Below are positions 1-8,759 of a DNA stretch of 64,000 nucleotides, piece by piece. Origin of the DNA: M3007 sp964484205 (GTDB lineage: Bacteria; Bacteroidota; Bacteroidia; Chitinophagales; Saprospiraceae); assembly GCA_964484205.1 (NCBI GenBank), contig CAZAEZ010000011.1, positions 61,627 to 125,626 on the forward strand, read 5' to 3'. Made by a program: the position numbers and the translations under genes. The notes beneath the pieces were generated by a model. The model worked only from the letters and a program-made list of their open reading frames with translations. It was not told where the DNA came from and did not search any database. Numbering within the stretch: the stretch's first letter is position 1; every line of letters starts with the position of its first letter.

Positions 1-80
1 CGGTATTGAGTTGGTACACCATGCTCTACCTTTGCCCACCATCCCAATCAGCCAAAACCCGCATCAGATTTATCCGGACT

Positions 81-857
81 ATGGAAAATATCACCCAGCA
101 AGGTTACGTCAACACCGATTTGAAGGCCAATGGCGTGGCCGAAATCACCTTTTTTCACCCAAACCACAACAGCCTGCCCAGCCGCCTGCTTCAAGCCCTG
201 GTGGATGCTTTTGCGGCTGCTGGCAACAATCCGGATGTCCGGGTCATCGTCTTGCGCAGTGCCGAACACCGCACCTTTTGCGCCGGCGCCAGTTTTGATG
301 AATTGGTCGCCATCCAGGATTACGAAACCAGCCTGCGTTTTTTTTCCGGTTTTGGCAATGTGATCAACGCCATGCGACGCTGCCCGAAAATCATCGTCGG
401 ACGGGTGCATGGCAAAGCGGTCGGCGGCGGGGTTGGCCTGGCGGCGGGCACCGATTTTTGCATGGCGTCCCAATACGGCTCCGTGCGTTTGAGCGAACTG
501 GCCGTCGGCTTTGGCCCCTTTGTGATTGGCCCGGCAGTGGAACGCAAGGTGGGTGTTTCGGCGTTCAGCCAGATGGCGCTCAACCCCGGCGAGTGGCAAA
601 CAGCCGCCTGGGCCAAGGAAAAAGGACTATTCCAGGAGGTGTTTGAAACGGTGGAACAACTGGACGCCTACCTCGATCATTTCACGCAAAATTTAAGCGC
701 ATACAACCCGGAGGCATTAGCCGAACTCAAGAAAATTTTCTGGCAGGGCACTGAACACTGGGATGTACTTCTGAACGAACGCGCCACCCTGAGCGGACGG
801 ATGGCGCTGTCGGATTTTGCGAAAACGGCAATTACGGCGTTTAAATCCAAAACCTGA
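81..857 (+). CDS. Enoyl-CoA hydratase/isomerase (crotonase) family protein
   Basis: The 258-residue product has the normal length of a single-domain crotonase, which hydrates or isomerises CoA-thioester-bound acyl chains in the cytoplasm. The oxyanion-hole segments are visible as CAGASFDEL (residues 67-75) and GKAVGGGVG (111-119), and Glu139 in RLSEL lies where a catalytic Glu is expected. The frame is open further upstream from a TTG, but ATG at 81 gives a canonical N-terminus and was chosen. The gene is convergent with carA and ends inside a perfect hairpin. The substrate cannot be told from the sequence; methylglutaconyl-CoA hydratase-like and generic enoyl-CoA hydratase roles are both possible. 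Confidence 0.88.
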   Translation: MENITQQGYVNTDLKANGVAEITFFHPNHNSLPSRLLQALVDAFAAAGNNPDVRVIVLRSAEHRTFCAGASFDELVAIQDYETSLRFFSGFGNVINAMRRCPKIIVGRVHGKAVGGGVGLAAGTDFCMASQYGSVRLSELAVGFGPFVIGPAVERKVGVSAFSQMALNPGEWQTAAWAKEKGLFQEVFETVEQLDAYLDHFTQNLSAYNPEALAELKKIFWQGTEHWDVLLNERATLSGRMALSDFAKTAITAFKSKT

Positions 858-926
858 CAGGTCATTTTTAAACAAAAACGGAGCGCATCGGCGCTCCGTT
901 TTTGTTTAAAAATGACCTGTCAGGTT
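851..926. terminator. Perfect 36-bp inverted repeat, bidirectional terminator between convergent genes
   Basis: Arms 851-886 and 891-926 are exact reverse complements with a 4-base loop (887-890). The stop codon of the crotonase gene (TGA 855-857) lies in the left arm and that of carA (minus strand, 920-922) in the right arm. The central stem is GC-rich (CGGAGCGC) and flanked by A/T-rich stem, giving a T-tract to transcripts from either side. Confidence 0.85.
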
Positions 927-2005
927 AGCATGTCCAAAAACTGATCGAACAAATACCGCGCGTCGTGTGGCCCGGGGCTGGCCTCCGGGTGGTACTGCAC
1001 CGAAAAGGCGGGTTTGTTTTTTATCCGGATGCCTTCCACGGTGTTGTCGTTGAGGTTGATGTGGGTGGGCTCCACGAGGCTGGGCGAATCGTACACCGCC
1101 TGTTCGAGCACGCCGAAACCGTGGTTCTGGCTGGTGATCTCGCCGCGGCCGGTCAGCAGGTTTTTCACCGGGTGGTTGATGCCGCGGTGGCCGTGGTGCA
1201 GTTTGTAGGTGGGAAGTCCCACCGCACGGGCCAGAATTTGCTGACCCAGGCAGATGCCAAACAGCGGTTTTTCGTCGTTCAGCATTTTTTGGGTGAGCTC
1301 CACGGCATAGTCCATCGACGCGGGGTCGCCGGGGCCGTTGGAGAGGAAGTAACCGTCGGGATTCCAGGCTTTGATCTCCTCAAAACTGGAGCGCGCGGGG
1401 AACACCTTGAGGTAGCAGTTGCGCTCGGCAAAACAACGCAGGATATTTTTTTTCACGCCAAAATCGACTACGGCAATCCGGCGCGGTGCATCGGGGTTGC
1501 CCATGTAGTACGGAATTTTGGTTGTCACCTGACTGGAAAGTTCGAGTCCGGCCATGGGCGGCGTTTCGCGCAAGCGTTTCTTCAGTTCATCCAGATCGTC
1601 GATTTCAGAAGAAATAATGCAGTTCATGGCGCCGCTGGTGCGGATGTACTGCACGAGTGCCCGGGTGTCGACATCCTCAATGGCCACGAGTTTTTCGGCT
1701 TCAAAATAATCCTGGATACTTTTATCGGCCCGTTGGCGACTGTATGCGACGTTGAAATTGCGGCAGATAAATCCGGCAATTTTAATGCTCTCGCTTTCAA
1801 TTTCGTCATTCTTGATGCCATAGTTGCCGATGTGCACATTGGTGGCCGTCAGCACCTGGCCGAAATAGGAGGGATCAGTGAAAATTTCCTGGTAACCGGT
1901 CATGCCGGTGTTAAAACAAATTTCTCCGGTGGTAGTACCTGTGTGCCCGGCCGCCTGGCCGTGGAATACCGTGCCGTCTTCGAGAAGGAGTGTGGCTTTT
2001 TTCAA
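920..2005 (-). CDS. carA: Carbamoyl-phosphate synthase small (glutaminase) subunit
   Basis: CarA hydrolyses glutamine and channels ammonia to CarB for carbamoyl phosphate, feeding arginine and pyrimidine synthesis. The sequence begins KKATLLLEDGTVFHG and carries the class I amidotransferase triad: Cys252 in FGICLGQQ, and His339 and Glu341 in QYHPEA. At 361 residues it is full length. No ATG fits the conserved N-terminus; TTG at 2005-2003 is the best start and ATT one codon earlier is the alternative. The frame stays open upstream, but that stretch has no CarA similarity and overlaps the divergent gene at 2114. carB is not in the window. Confidence 0.93.
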   Translation of the reverse strand: MKKATLLLEDGTVFHGQAAGHTGTTTGEICFNTGMTGYQEIFTDPSYFGQVLTATNVHIGNYGIKNDEIESESIKIAGFICRNFNVAYSRQRADKSIQDYFEAEKLVAIEDVDTRALVQYIRTSGAMNCIISSEIDDLDELKKRLRETPPMAGLELSSQVTTKIPYYMGNPDAPRRIAVVDFGVKKNILRCFAERNCYLKVFPARSSFEEIKAWNPDGYFLSNGPGDPASMDYAVELTQKMLNDEKPLFGICLGQQILARAVGLPTYKLHHGHRGINHPVKNLLTGRGEITSQNHGFGVLEQAVYDSPSLVEPTHINLNDNTVEGIRIKNKPAFSVQYHPEASPGPHDARYLFDQFLDMLT

Positions 2006-2113
2006 AATACGGAAATTTGACGTTGGAAATGGTTTTCTCGCGCGCAAAGGTCGAACACCTGGCGGGGTTTTCCAAATGCCGGATAAATCCGTTCTTTGCC
2101 GGCGCCACGCGTT

Positions 2114-2890
2114 ATGCCTAAACCATCCGAACTTCAGCGCTTTCTCGATGCTGCCGTGCAGCGCTACAACCGGCCGGAATTTATCGAGACCGACCCGATC
2201 AGCATTCCTGCCACATTCAGCCGTCTGCAGGACCGCGAAATCATGGGCTTCTGGACGGCCACCCTTGCCTGGGGGCAGCGCAAAACCATCATGCAAAGCG
2301 CCCGCCGGCTGGCAGATCTGATGGACGGCGCACCCTACGATTTTATCCTGAACCACGAGGAGCAGGACCGCGCACGGTTTCTGGACTTCAAGCACCGCAC
2401 CTTCCAGGCCACCGACACGCTGTATTTCCTGGAGTTTTTTCAAAATTTTTACCAAAAAAACGACTCCCTCGAAACGGCTTTCTCCCGGCATCTTTCGCCC
2501 GAATCGCCTACCGTTGAACCGGCACTGACCGGTTTTCACCGTGACTTTTTCGATCATCCCTGGGCGCCCGAACGCACCCGCAAACACGTGGCGACACCCG
2601 AGCGGGGGTCTACCTGCAAACGCATCAACATGTTCCTGCGCTGGATGGTCCGCCGCGACAATGCCGGCGTTGATTTTGGCCAGTGGACACGCATCCGGCC
2701 GGCCCAGCTACTCATCCCGCTCGATGTGCACGTCGACCGCGTGGCCCGCCGGCTGGGTTTGCTCCGCCGCCAACAGACCGATTGGAAAGCCGTGCTGGAA
2801 CTCACCGAAAACCTGCGCGCTTTTGATCCGGACGATCCGGTGAAGTATGATTTTGCGTTGTTTGGCTTGGGGGTGTTGGAGGGAAAATAA
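2114..2890 (+). CDS. TIGR02757/DUF2400 family protein
   Basis: This 258-residue protein matches the DUF2400 family, widespread in Bacteroidota, in length and hallmark segments: DPISIPATFS near the N-terminus, GFWTATLAWGQRKTI, KRINMFLRWMVRRD, and IPLDVHVDRVARRLGLL followed by DPVKYDFALFGLGV. The last two resemble the helical metal-binding region of HhH-GPD glycosylase-like folds (general knowledge, not tested), so a nucleic-acid role is possible. ATG 2114 gives the typical start. It is divergent from carA over about 108 bp and only 18 bp from the end of the convergent giant gene. No signal peptide, so probably cytoplasmic. Confidence 0.82.
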   Translation: MPKPSELQRFLDAAVQRYNRPEFIETDPISIPATFSRLQDREIMGFWTATLAWGQRKTIMQSARRLADLMDGAPYDFILNHEEQDRARFLDFKHRTFQATDTLYFLEFFQNFYQKNDSLETAFSRHLSPESPTVEPALTGFHRDFFDHPWAPERTRKHVATPERGSTCKRINMFLRWMVRRDNAGVDFGQWTRIRPAQLLIPLDVHVDRVARRLGLLRRQQTDWKAVLELTENLRAFDPDDPVKYDFALFGLGVLEGK

Positions 2891-2908
2891 GAAAGACCAA
2901 GCCCTGTG

Positions 2909-5900
2909 CTAATCCGGCGCCACAACCCCCATCGCCTTCCAGTCATCTCCGGAAATCTCAGTGCCCGCAGGCTGAATCTGCCGGATCAGCACAGGTAGTT
3001 CGGGGAAGGCCACACCGGCGTCGTGCAAGTCGCGGAAATCCTTGAGCAGCACCTCCCAGGGGTCTTGTTTTTGGAGCGGATCGTCCAGGTAGTCCTTGTA
3101 AAACCGGCGTGCCGTTTCGCGGTCGCCGGGTTGATTACGGAGCCAGTAGGCATGCGCCAGGTTGGTTTTTATCAAGGCGCGGTACTGGTAGTAATTCACA
3201 TCGGCCGTGGAAGCGAAGTAGTTTTCAATTTCTTCGGAGCGTTGGATAACCTCCGAAAAACGGCTCGTATCGCCGTTGCTGAACAGTAAAAAATAGGCTT
3301 GATTCAGCTGGGCGTTCAGCCAGAGGTTTTGCCAGGTGTTTTGCCCCTGGTTTTGCTCCATGGCATTTTTTGCCAGTTGGCCGGCTACGCCGCTCCAGTA
3401 GCGGGCCGAGTCCCATTGCATTTGCGCGCCGAAGGGGTCGATTTTGTAATAGGCCCAGTAGTAATCGGCAAGGGTGGAGTCGATCGTGGTACGGGTTGCC
3501 AGGCGTGCCCGGCGCATTTGGTACAGTGCGTGCATCAGGCTGCGGCGCTTGTCGGGCAAATGGCGGGCTATTTGTTCGATCTGGAACAACGCCTGCCCCA
3601 GTTCCTGTGCCGAACGGATATTGCCGTATTCGAGGAAAGCCTGTATTTCATTGTCTTCGACCAGGTTTGCATGGCCGAAATACAGCCGGTGTATGCCCTC
3701 CGCCTTGTCGTTTTGCGCGTTTTCGAAAGCCTGTTGCGCGGCGGCAGTATTGCCCTGGAGCAGGTAGGTCATACCCAGTTGGGTTTGCAAATCGCTGGTC
3801 AGGATATCGCGGTAGCGCTGTGTTTGGGTAAGATCGGCCTGCACCATTTGCAGCAGTTGATCGGCTACCTGCAGCCCTTGCCGGTAGCCGGCAATCGCAT
3901 TCAGCAACTTATCCCGGCTTTGGTAAATATTGCCCATCATCAGCTGGTGCCGGGCGAGTTCAAACAGTCGGGTACGTTCGTATTGGGCGGTTTTGAACGG
4001 GCCGTTGGCGCTCAGATATTCATTGGCGCGCAGGTAGTACGTGAGCGCCCGGTCGCTGCGCTGCTCAAAATTTGCCCAATCGGAATAGGCTTTGCCGAGG
4101 GCGAGCAGCACCGTCTCGAATGTTCGTTGGTACGCGGCGGGTTCCAGGCGTTGCAGTTGCCGGGTATCGTTCAGCGCCGCTTCGAGCATTTGTACCCGCG
4201 TGTGATTACTTTTTTGCGTTTGCGCAGCATTTAATTGTTGAAAAATGCGCCAGCGCAGGCGGGTTTTGGCGTCGAGCAGGGCAAGCGTGTTTCCGGTCGA
4301 ACGGTCCTTGCAGCGCTGATCGAAAGGCGCTAATTGACCAAACAGGCCGCACAGGCAATCCAATTGCTCCGGTTGAAGCAGGTTGTACTCCTGCAATTGC
4401 AGGACTTTGTTGTGCAGGCTGTCAAGTGAACGCCGGTCGAGCAGGCCGTTTTCATTCCCGGATTGCGCTGCTTTTAATGCCCATTCGACATACAAACCGG
4501 CCGCACTGCGGATGTCGCCGCGCAACAAAGCCGTGTGCGCCCCCGCCCGAACGGCAATTATGGGATTGCCAAAATCGTGGCGCATGGCATCGGCCAGTTT
4601 TTGCGCGGGCGCGATCTGGTTGCGCAGCAACAATTTCCAGTGGTAATCTTCAAACATGGTCAGCAAAATCGGGCGCAATACCGCCTGGGTGCTTGGTTCC
4701 AGTTGGCTAAACAAACTGGCCGCGCGGTCGCAGGAATTCCCCACGCGCTGGATATTGTTGCTGTAGAGCGCTGTTTCCTGAAAATAATCAAAAAAGGACC
4801 GGATCAGCGGCAGATCGCCGGAAGCGGCCAGGCGGGCGAAGTTGTTGGGGTAGTCCAGGGCTTCCTCCAGGTTGTATTCGCGTATCTGGCTGGGCAGGAA
4901 CGACACCAGTTGGCGGAAATCCGTTTGCATGGCTGCCCGGATGAGCGACACCTCCAGGTTCCGGACGATCCGTTTATTGCCGGCCAGGTATATTTCCAGG
5001 CGGCGCCCGTTGTCGGCAAAACGCAGGTAATGGATCGCCGTGAGGTCAAGCGAGTCGAGGAGCGGCCGTTTCGCCCAGGTGAAACGCGCCTGCCCGGTGG
5101 CGATATCCCAAAAAATGACCGACCCGTCTTCGTACCCGGCCGCCAGCATGTTGCCGTCCGGGTGAAACTGCATAGTGGAAACCATGTGGGTGCCGTTTTG
5201 GCGGATCCGGATAATTTCATCCAACAGGTCGTTTCGGCGGAATACGCGGATGTCGATGCCGTCGGTGAAGGCAATAAATCCCTGTTTTTCCGCAAAAGCA
5301 ACCTCGCGGGTTTCATATTGCTGGAACCGCACGGAGCGCAGGGCCTCCTCCGGTGGTAAGGCTGGATTCCAGAGTTTGATCACCGTTTGTGCATCGCCGG
5401 AATTATCGGAGTCCACCTCGTGCACCACCAGGAGTTCTCCGGTCATTTGCACAAAAAACACCTTATCCACGGCCCCGCCAAATGCGCGGGCGACTTCGAT
5501 TTGCCCGGTTGCTAAATTGAGAATGGCCACCGAATCCGCCGTTTCAACCCGGTAAACATAATAATGCTCGTCCGGACTGAAATCGCCAACAATTTCCCCA
5601 TAAATACCGCCGGGCGAATTCAGGGTAAACCGTTGCCGGTCAAGCCGGTCTGTGAGCACAACGGTGTTGTGATCGGTCCGGTAGGCAATCCAGTTTTGCT
5701 CCACCAGTAAACTGGGAAAGGGGTTGTCGGCCGGCGCCGGCGCATATTGCAACACGCGATTGAGCCGCTCGGCCTCCACAACCAGAATGGAATCGTTGCG
5801 CCAGATGAAATACCTGGAGCCGTCGGCACTCGGCAGGATATATTTGTTATCAGAGCCCAGGTCGGACAATTCTTCGTTGTTCCCGCTGGTCAACTCCCAC

Positions 5901-7681
5901 ACGACCAGTTTCCCGGCGAAGTTGGTCGTAGCCAGCAATTGGTTGTCGGGCGAAAACTCGGCTCGACTCAGCTGCATGTCTGCATTTTCCTGTGGAATTA
6001 AAGCGCTGTATGCGTACGATTTTGTTTCCGGGCTGAACAGGTACAACGTGTTGCCTTTATCCTCCAGGTTGGCCTGATCGGTAGCGATGTACTTCGTATT
6101 GTTGCCGAGGGCTAAAAGCCGCCCACCCAAGTGCGCTGCGGGCATAACCGGCTCAATGGCGTTTTCCGGGATTTCAAAATAAACAGTGGCATTGTCGTTG
6201 GTAAAAACGGCTTTCCGGGCCAGCGGATCGAGCTGCATATCCGGCGCGCGCCCGGAAAAATAGTCGGGTAGTTGGTACCCCAGAAAATAGGTTTGCTCAT
6301 GCCCCCACAAGCGGCCGACATTGCGCTGCGGGCTGTACACCACGATACTGTCGAGGTAGCCCAGCCAGAACGTGCCGTTGCCGCCGGCCATTTGGCGGAT
6401 ACCGAACTCGACCTGGATTCCGGTGGGTTCGGGGCTGGCGCGTTGCGCGTATCCTTTGCGGGTGGCAAAAGCATCGCCTAAATCAAGCGCGTACACCGCC
6501 ATTTCGCCCGGGTCGAGGTAAAAAAACATGCGGCCGTCGGCACTGAAGCAATACAGCGATACCGAGCGCACCGGCAAGCGGAATACTTCCCTGGGGTTGC
6601 GCCAGAACAGGTAGGCATTGGGCGCCAGAAACAGCAGCGTGCGGCCGTCGGGCACGGCGTCCATGTACACCATGGTGGTGTCTTCGAGTTGGATGGGGGC
6701 TTCCGGTTGGAGCGATTGGGCATCCCACTGGAATAGCAGGCGGCGCGAGGGAGCGAATGCGCAAATCCGGGTACGCTTGCCGGAGCCCAGAAAGCGTACG
6801 TACAGGTTGCTGTCGAGGTTGTCGCCAAGTTGGTAGCAAAAGGGGACTTGCATGTGGTCGTCGGGCATGCCGGAGTGCACGGAGGGGGTATGGTACACGG
6901 CGTTGAACATGGCCTGGCGGCAGGCGTCGTTGTCTTCCGGGGCGATGTATTCGTTGGCAAAATCGGCCAGGCGGAAAGCCAGCGACCGGTTCAGGTTGCG
7001 CAGGAGCATGTTGGCGTCGTTGGCGCGGTTGGCGGCCAGGGCGTGCCGGGCCTGGCGGACGGCGTCCTGCTCTTTTTGCAGCAGTTCGTTTTGAGCGGCA
7101 GTTTTGCAGCCGGCGATGCGGCGGTTGGCTTCCATGCGGTCGGCCTGGTCGGCGTCGGCGCAGTTTTTAGCGGCCCGGTAGAGGGCGGCGGCATCGTCCC
7201 AGTAGCCGCCGGCATAGGCGCGGGCGGCTTCCTGGCAGGTGATGTCGAAACATTCGGGTTTGTCGTATTGTAAAAACTGGCGGCTGGGTTGGAAGCGGCG
7301 GCGTACGGTTTCGGCCTGGCCGGTGGGCAGCCCGTAAGTGGGGAGGGGGGCTGATGCGGCGGCGGCTCGCGGCTTCGAGTCGGCAATGGGGGCGGGCCTT
7401 TCCGAGCATTGTGCGATCAGGTATTTGATCTCTTCGGCCCGCTCGGGGATTTTCAATACTTCGGGGCAGTTTTGCGCGTCGCGAAACCAGCGCAGCGCCA
7501 GGCGGCAGTCGCCGCGTTTTTGAGCAGCCAGGCCTTCTTCGAGGTTGCGCTGGAAGCAGTCGATTGGTTTTTGCTCGAGGGCGGGGGGAATGGCTTGCTG
7601 GATGTAGTAGGGCTGTTCGCCTTTTTGGGCGCTGAGTTGGAGGGTAAAAAACAAGAGTACACCGAGTAATGGGATGCGCAT
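2909..7681 (-). CDS. Giant secreted beta-propeller/TPR protein
   Basis: A 1590-residue protein with a signal peptide (MRIPLLGVLLFFTLQLSAQ). Residues about 30-240 hold two helical TPR-like units with paired cysteines (RGDCRLALRWFRDAQNCPE; WDDAAALYRAAKNCADAD). Residues about 270-960 look like one or two beta-propellers; the clearest WD-type blade is MLAAGYEDGSVIFWDIATG at roughly residue 850. From about 1000 to the end it is alpha-helical with TPR-like units such as GNIYQSRDKLLNAIAGYRQG. No catalytic motif was recognised. It is probably a periplasmic or surface scaffold. It stands alone, 18 bp from the end of the TIGR02757 gene. Similar propeller/TPR architectures accompany caspase and CHAT proteins in Bacteroidota, but here it lies 17 kb from the caspase array. 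Confidence 0.75.
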   Translation of the reverse strand: MRIPLLGVLLFFTLQLSAQKGEQPYYIQQAIPPALEQKPIDCFQRNLEEGLAAQKRGDCRLALRWFRDAQNCPEVLKIPERAEEIKYLIAQCSERPAPIADSKPRAAAASAPLPTYGLPTGQAETVRRRFQPSRQFLQYDKPECFDITCQEAARAYAGGYWDDAAALYRAAKNCADADQADRMEANRRIAGCKTAAQNELLQKEQDAVRQARHALAANRANDANMLLRNLNRSLAFRLADFANEYIAPEDNDACRQAMFNAVYHTPSVHSGMPDDHMQVPFCYQLGDNLDSNLYVRFLGSGKRTRICAFAPSRRLLFQWDAQSLQPEAPIQLEDTTMVYMDAVPDGRTLLFLAPNAYLFWRNPREVFRLPVRSVSLYCFSADGRMFFYLDPGEMAVYALDLGDAFATRKGYAQRASPEPTGIQVEFGIRQMAGGNGTFWLGYLDSIVVYSPQRNVGRLWGHEQTYFLGYQLPDYFSGRAPDMQLDPLARKAVFTNDNATVYFEIPENAIEPVMPAAHLGGRLLALGNNTKYIATDQANLEDKGNTLYLFSPETKSYAYSALIPQENADMQLSRAEFSPDNQLLATTNFAGKLVVWELTSGNNEELSDLGSDNKYILPSADGSRYFIWRNDSILVVEAERLNRVLQYAPAPADNPFPSLLVEQNWIAYRTDHNTVVLTDRLDRQRFTLNSPGGIYGEIVGDFSPDEHYYVYRVETADSVAILNLATGQIEVARAFGGAVDKVFFVQMTGELLVVHEVDSDNSGDAQTVIKLWNPALPPEEALRSVRFQQYETREVAFAEKQGFIAFTDGIDIRVFRRNDLLDEIIRIRQNGTHMVSTMQFHPDGNMLAAGYEDGSVIFWDIATGQARFTWAKRPLLDSLDLTAIHYLRFADNGRRLEIYLAGNKRIVRNLEVSLIRAAMQTDFRQLVSFLPSQIREYNLEEALDYPNNFARLAASGDLPLIRSFFDYFQETALYSNNIQRVGNSCDRAASLFSQLEPSTQAVLRPILLTMFEDYHWKLLLRNQIAPAQKLADAMRHDFGNPIIAVRAGAHTALLRGDIRSAAGLYVEWALKAAQSGNENGLLDRRSLDSLHNKVLQLQEYNLLQPEQLDCLCGLFGQLAPFDQRCKDRSTGNTLALLDAKTRLRWRIFQQLNAAQTQKSNHTRVQMLEAALNDTRQLQRLEPAAYQRTFETVLLALGKAYSDWANFEQRSDRALTYYLRANEYLSANGPFKTAQYERTRLFELARHQLMMGNIYQSRDKLLNAIAGYRQGLQVADQLLQMVQADLTQTQRYRDILTSDLQTQLGMTYLLQGNTAAAQQAFENAQNDKAEGIHRLYFGHANLVEDNEIQAFLEYGNIRSAQELGQALFQIEQIARHLPDKRRSLMHALYQMRRARLATRTTIDSTLADYYWAYYKIDPFGAQMQWDSARYWSGVAGQLAKNAMEQNQGQNTWQNLWLNAQLNQAYFLLFSNGDTSRFSEVIQRSEEIENYFASTADVNYYQYRALIKTNLAHAYWLRNQPGDRETARRFYKDYLDDPLQKQDPWEVLLKDFRDLHDAGVAFPELPVLIRQIQPAGTEISGDDWKAMGVVAPD

Positions 7682-7795
7682 GGTGTTGTGTAGTTTTTGT
7701 GATAAATCCCGGATGCCTGCGGCTTCAAAATCTCGAGTTCAGGTCTTGTGGATTTCCGCTGCGGCGCTGGGGGGGCGGTCTAAAACAGCGCGCAG

Positions 7796-8020
7796 TTAGT
7801 CTTCCGAATTTTGATTCAACAGATCGGGAACGGAAAATCCGAAGTGCCCGGCAATTCTTTGTAATTGCATTGGCGCAGGCAAGTTAAGCCCGCGTTCCCA
7901 TTTGCTGTTGGCTTCCTGGGAAACATCGAAGCGGGCAGCCAGTTCTTTTTGGGTCAGGCCGAAATGATAACGCAATTTTTTCAGGTTGGCGGCAAAGGCG
8001 TTGGGCGGCGAAGCGTGCAT
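7796..8020 (-). CDS. Small XRE-family HTH regulator
   Basis: A 74-residue protein that is almost entirely an XRE/Cro-type helix-turn-helix: residues 13-65 contain LRYHFGLTQKELAARFDVS (helices 2-3) and SKWERGLNLP. The ATG at 8020-8018 precedes the domain directly. There is no effector domain, so it is a minimal DNA-binding protein, perhaps a relic of a toxin-antitoxin or prophage module. Three short dyad sequences lie 30-97 bp upstream of its start and are likely operators for autoregulation (inference). Confidence 0.8.
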   Translation of the reverse strand: MHASPPNAFAANLKKLRYHFGLTQKELAARFDVSQEANSKWERGLNLPAPMQLQRIAGHFGFSVPDLLNQNSED

Positions 8021-8049
8021 GATTAAGTCGTTTGGGCAACGATGGGCGA

Positions 8050-8116
8050 TTTTGTGGATTGCACAAATTTAACCCGGAAGTTGTAAAATACAACCGGTTG
8101 GTTCTAAAATACAACC
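8050..8116. promoter_or_regulatory. Putative operator cluster upstream of the XRE gene
   Basis: GTTGTAAAATACAACC at 8080-8095 is a perfect 6-bp dyad around AAA, and GTTCTAAAATACAACC at 8101-8116 is a one-base variant 21 bp away, two helical turns. A third, unlike dyad (TTTGTG, five bases, CACAAA) lies around 8051-8067. Same-face spacing next to a small XRE gene suggests cooperative autoregulatory sites; this is inference. Confidence 0.5.
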
Positions 8117-8453
8117 TTGAAAATACGGATTTGGGGTGTCGGCTCCGGTACTTTTTGAATCTTAAAAGCGCCTTTTTTAATCATCCGGGTGATTTGTTTT
8201 CACTTTGATTTTTCATTCCAAACTTTACCGATCATGCAAAACAATCCTATTTGGCGGAGGCCAATCACGCTATGCCTTTGGCGCACCTGTTGCCTTTTTA
8301 CGTTTCAACTGACAGTCCAATGTCCAACTACCACCTAATTCTGTAGGTAGCGGGGTTGGCCGAAATGAGTTCCACCAACGCTGAATTGTTCTGCTGAAGC
8401 AATGTCAGATAGGCTTTAGCGACGGCAACTGCCGGGGTGAAACACATCCGGCA
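8117..8453. other. Intergenic region with a 34-codon N-terminus-like fragment
   Basis: This 337-bp stretch has no convincing gene. An ATG at 8234 opens 34 codons (MQNNPIWRRP...; hydrophobic middle; stop 8336-8338) that look like the positively charged and hydrophobic start of a secreted or TonB-dependent protein, but nothing follows. It may be the remnant of a lost gene. No tRNA or strong hairpin was seen. Confidence 0.3.
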
Positions 8454-8672
8454 TTGTTAAACGCATTGGGAAAGCGTCTGAGCTGGCTCCGGCGTATACG
8501 CGGACTTTCGCAGGAAGCCCTAGCCCGGAGAGCAGATTTGGAACTCAGCCAGATCAGCCGTATCGAACGGGGTGTGATCAATACCAGCGTTAGTCAACTT
8601 TTCAGCATCGCCGAAGCACTGGAGGTGCCTTTGGCTGCGCTTTTTGAGTTTGAGTTGCCCAAAACAGATTGA
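8454..8672 (+). CDS. Small XRE-family HTH protein
   Basis: A 72-residue single-domain regulator: residues 7-61 form an XRE helix-turn-helix (RGLSQEALARRADLELSQIS, then RIERGVINTSV) and the tail VPLAALFEFELP matches many Bacteroidota XRE proteins. No ATG precedes the domain in frame; TTG at 8454 is the best start. A terminator-like hairpin follows 27 bp after the stop. It differs in sequence from the XRE gene at 7796-8020 and is not a duplicate. Confidence 0.72.
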   Translation: MLNALGKRLSWLRRIRGLSQEALARRADLELSQISRIERGVINTSVSQLFSIAEALEVPLAALFEFELPKTD

Positions 8673-8699
8673 CTTAGGAATTCCCCTCAAAAAAAACAA

Positions 8700-8736
8700 A
8701 AACCGCCCGGCGCAAAAGCACTGCACCGGACGGTTT
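8700..8736. terminator. Hairpin between convergent XRE and sodA genes
   Basis: Arms AAACCGCCCGG (8700-8710) and CCGGACGGTTT (8726-8736) pair with one mismatch. An A-run precedes and CATTTTT follows, so it can terminate transcripts from both the XRE gene and sodA. Confidence 0.7.
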
Positions 8737-8759
8737 CATTTTTCAAAAACGTAAATCGT

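Noticed and set aside
965..2020. Long open frame opposite carA
   Set aside because: Shadow of GC-rich carA on the other strand; no family resemblance and carA is unmistakable.
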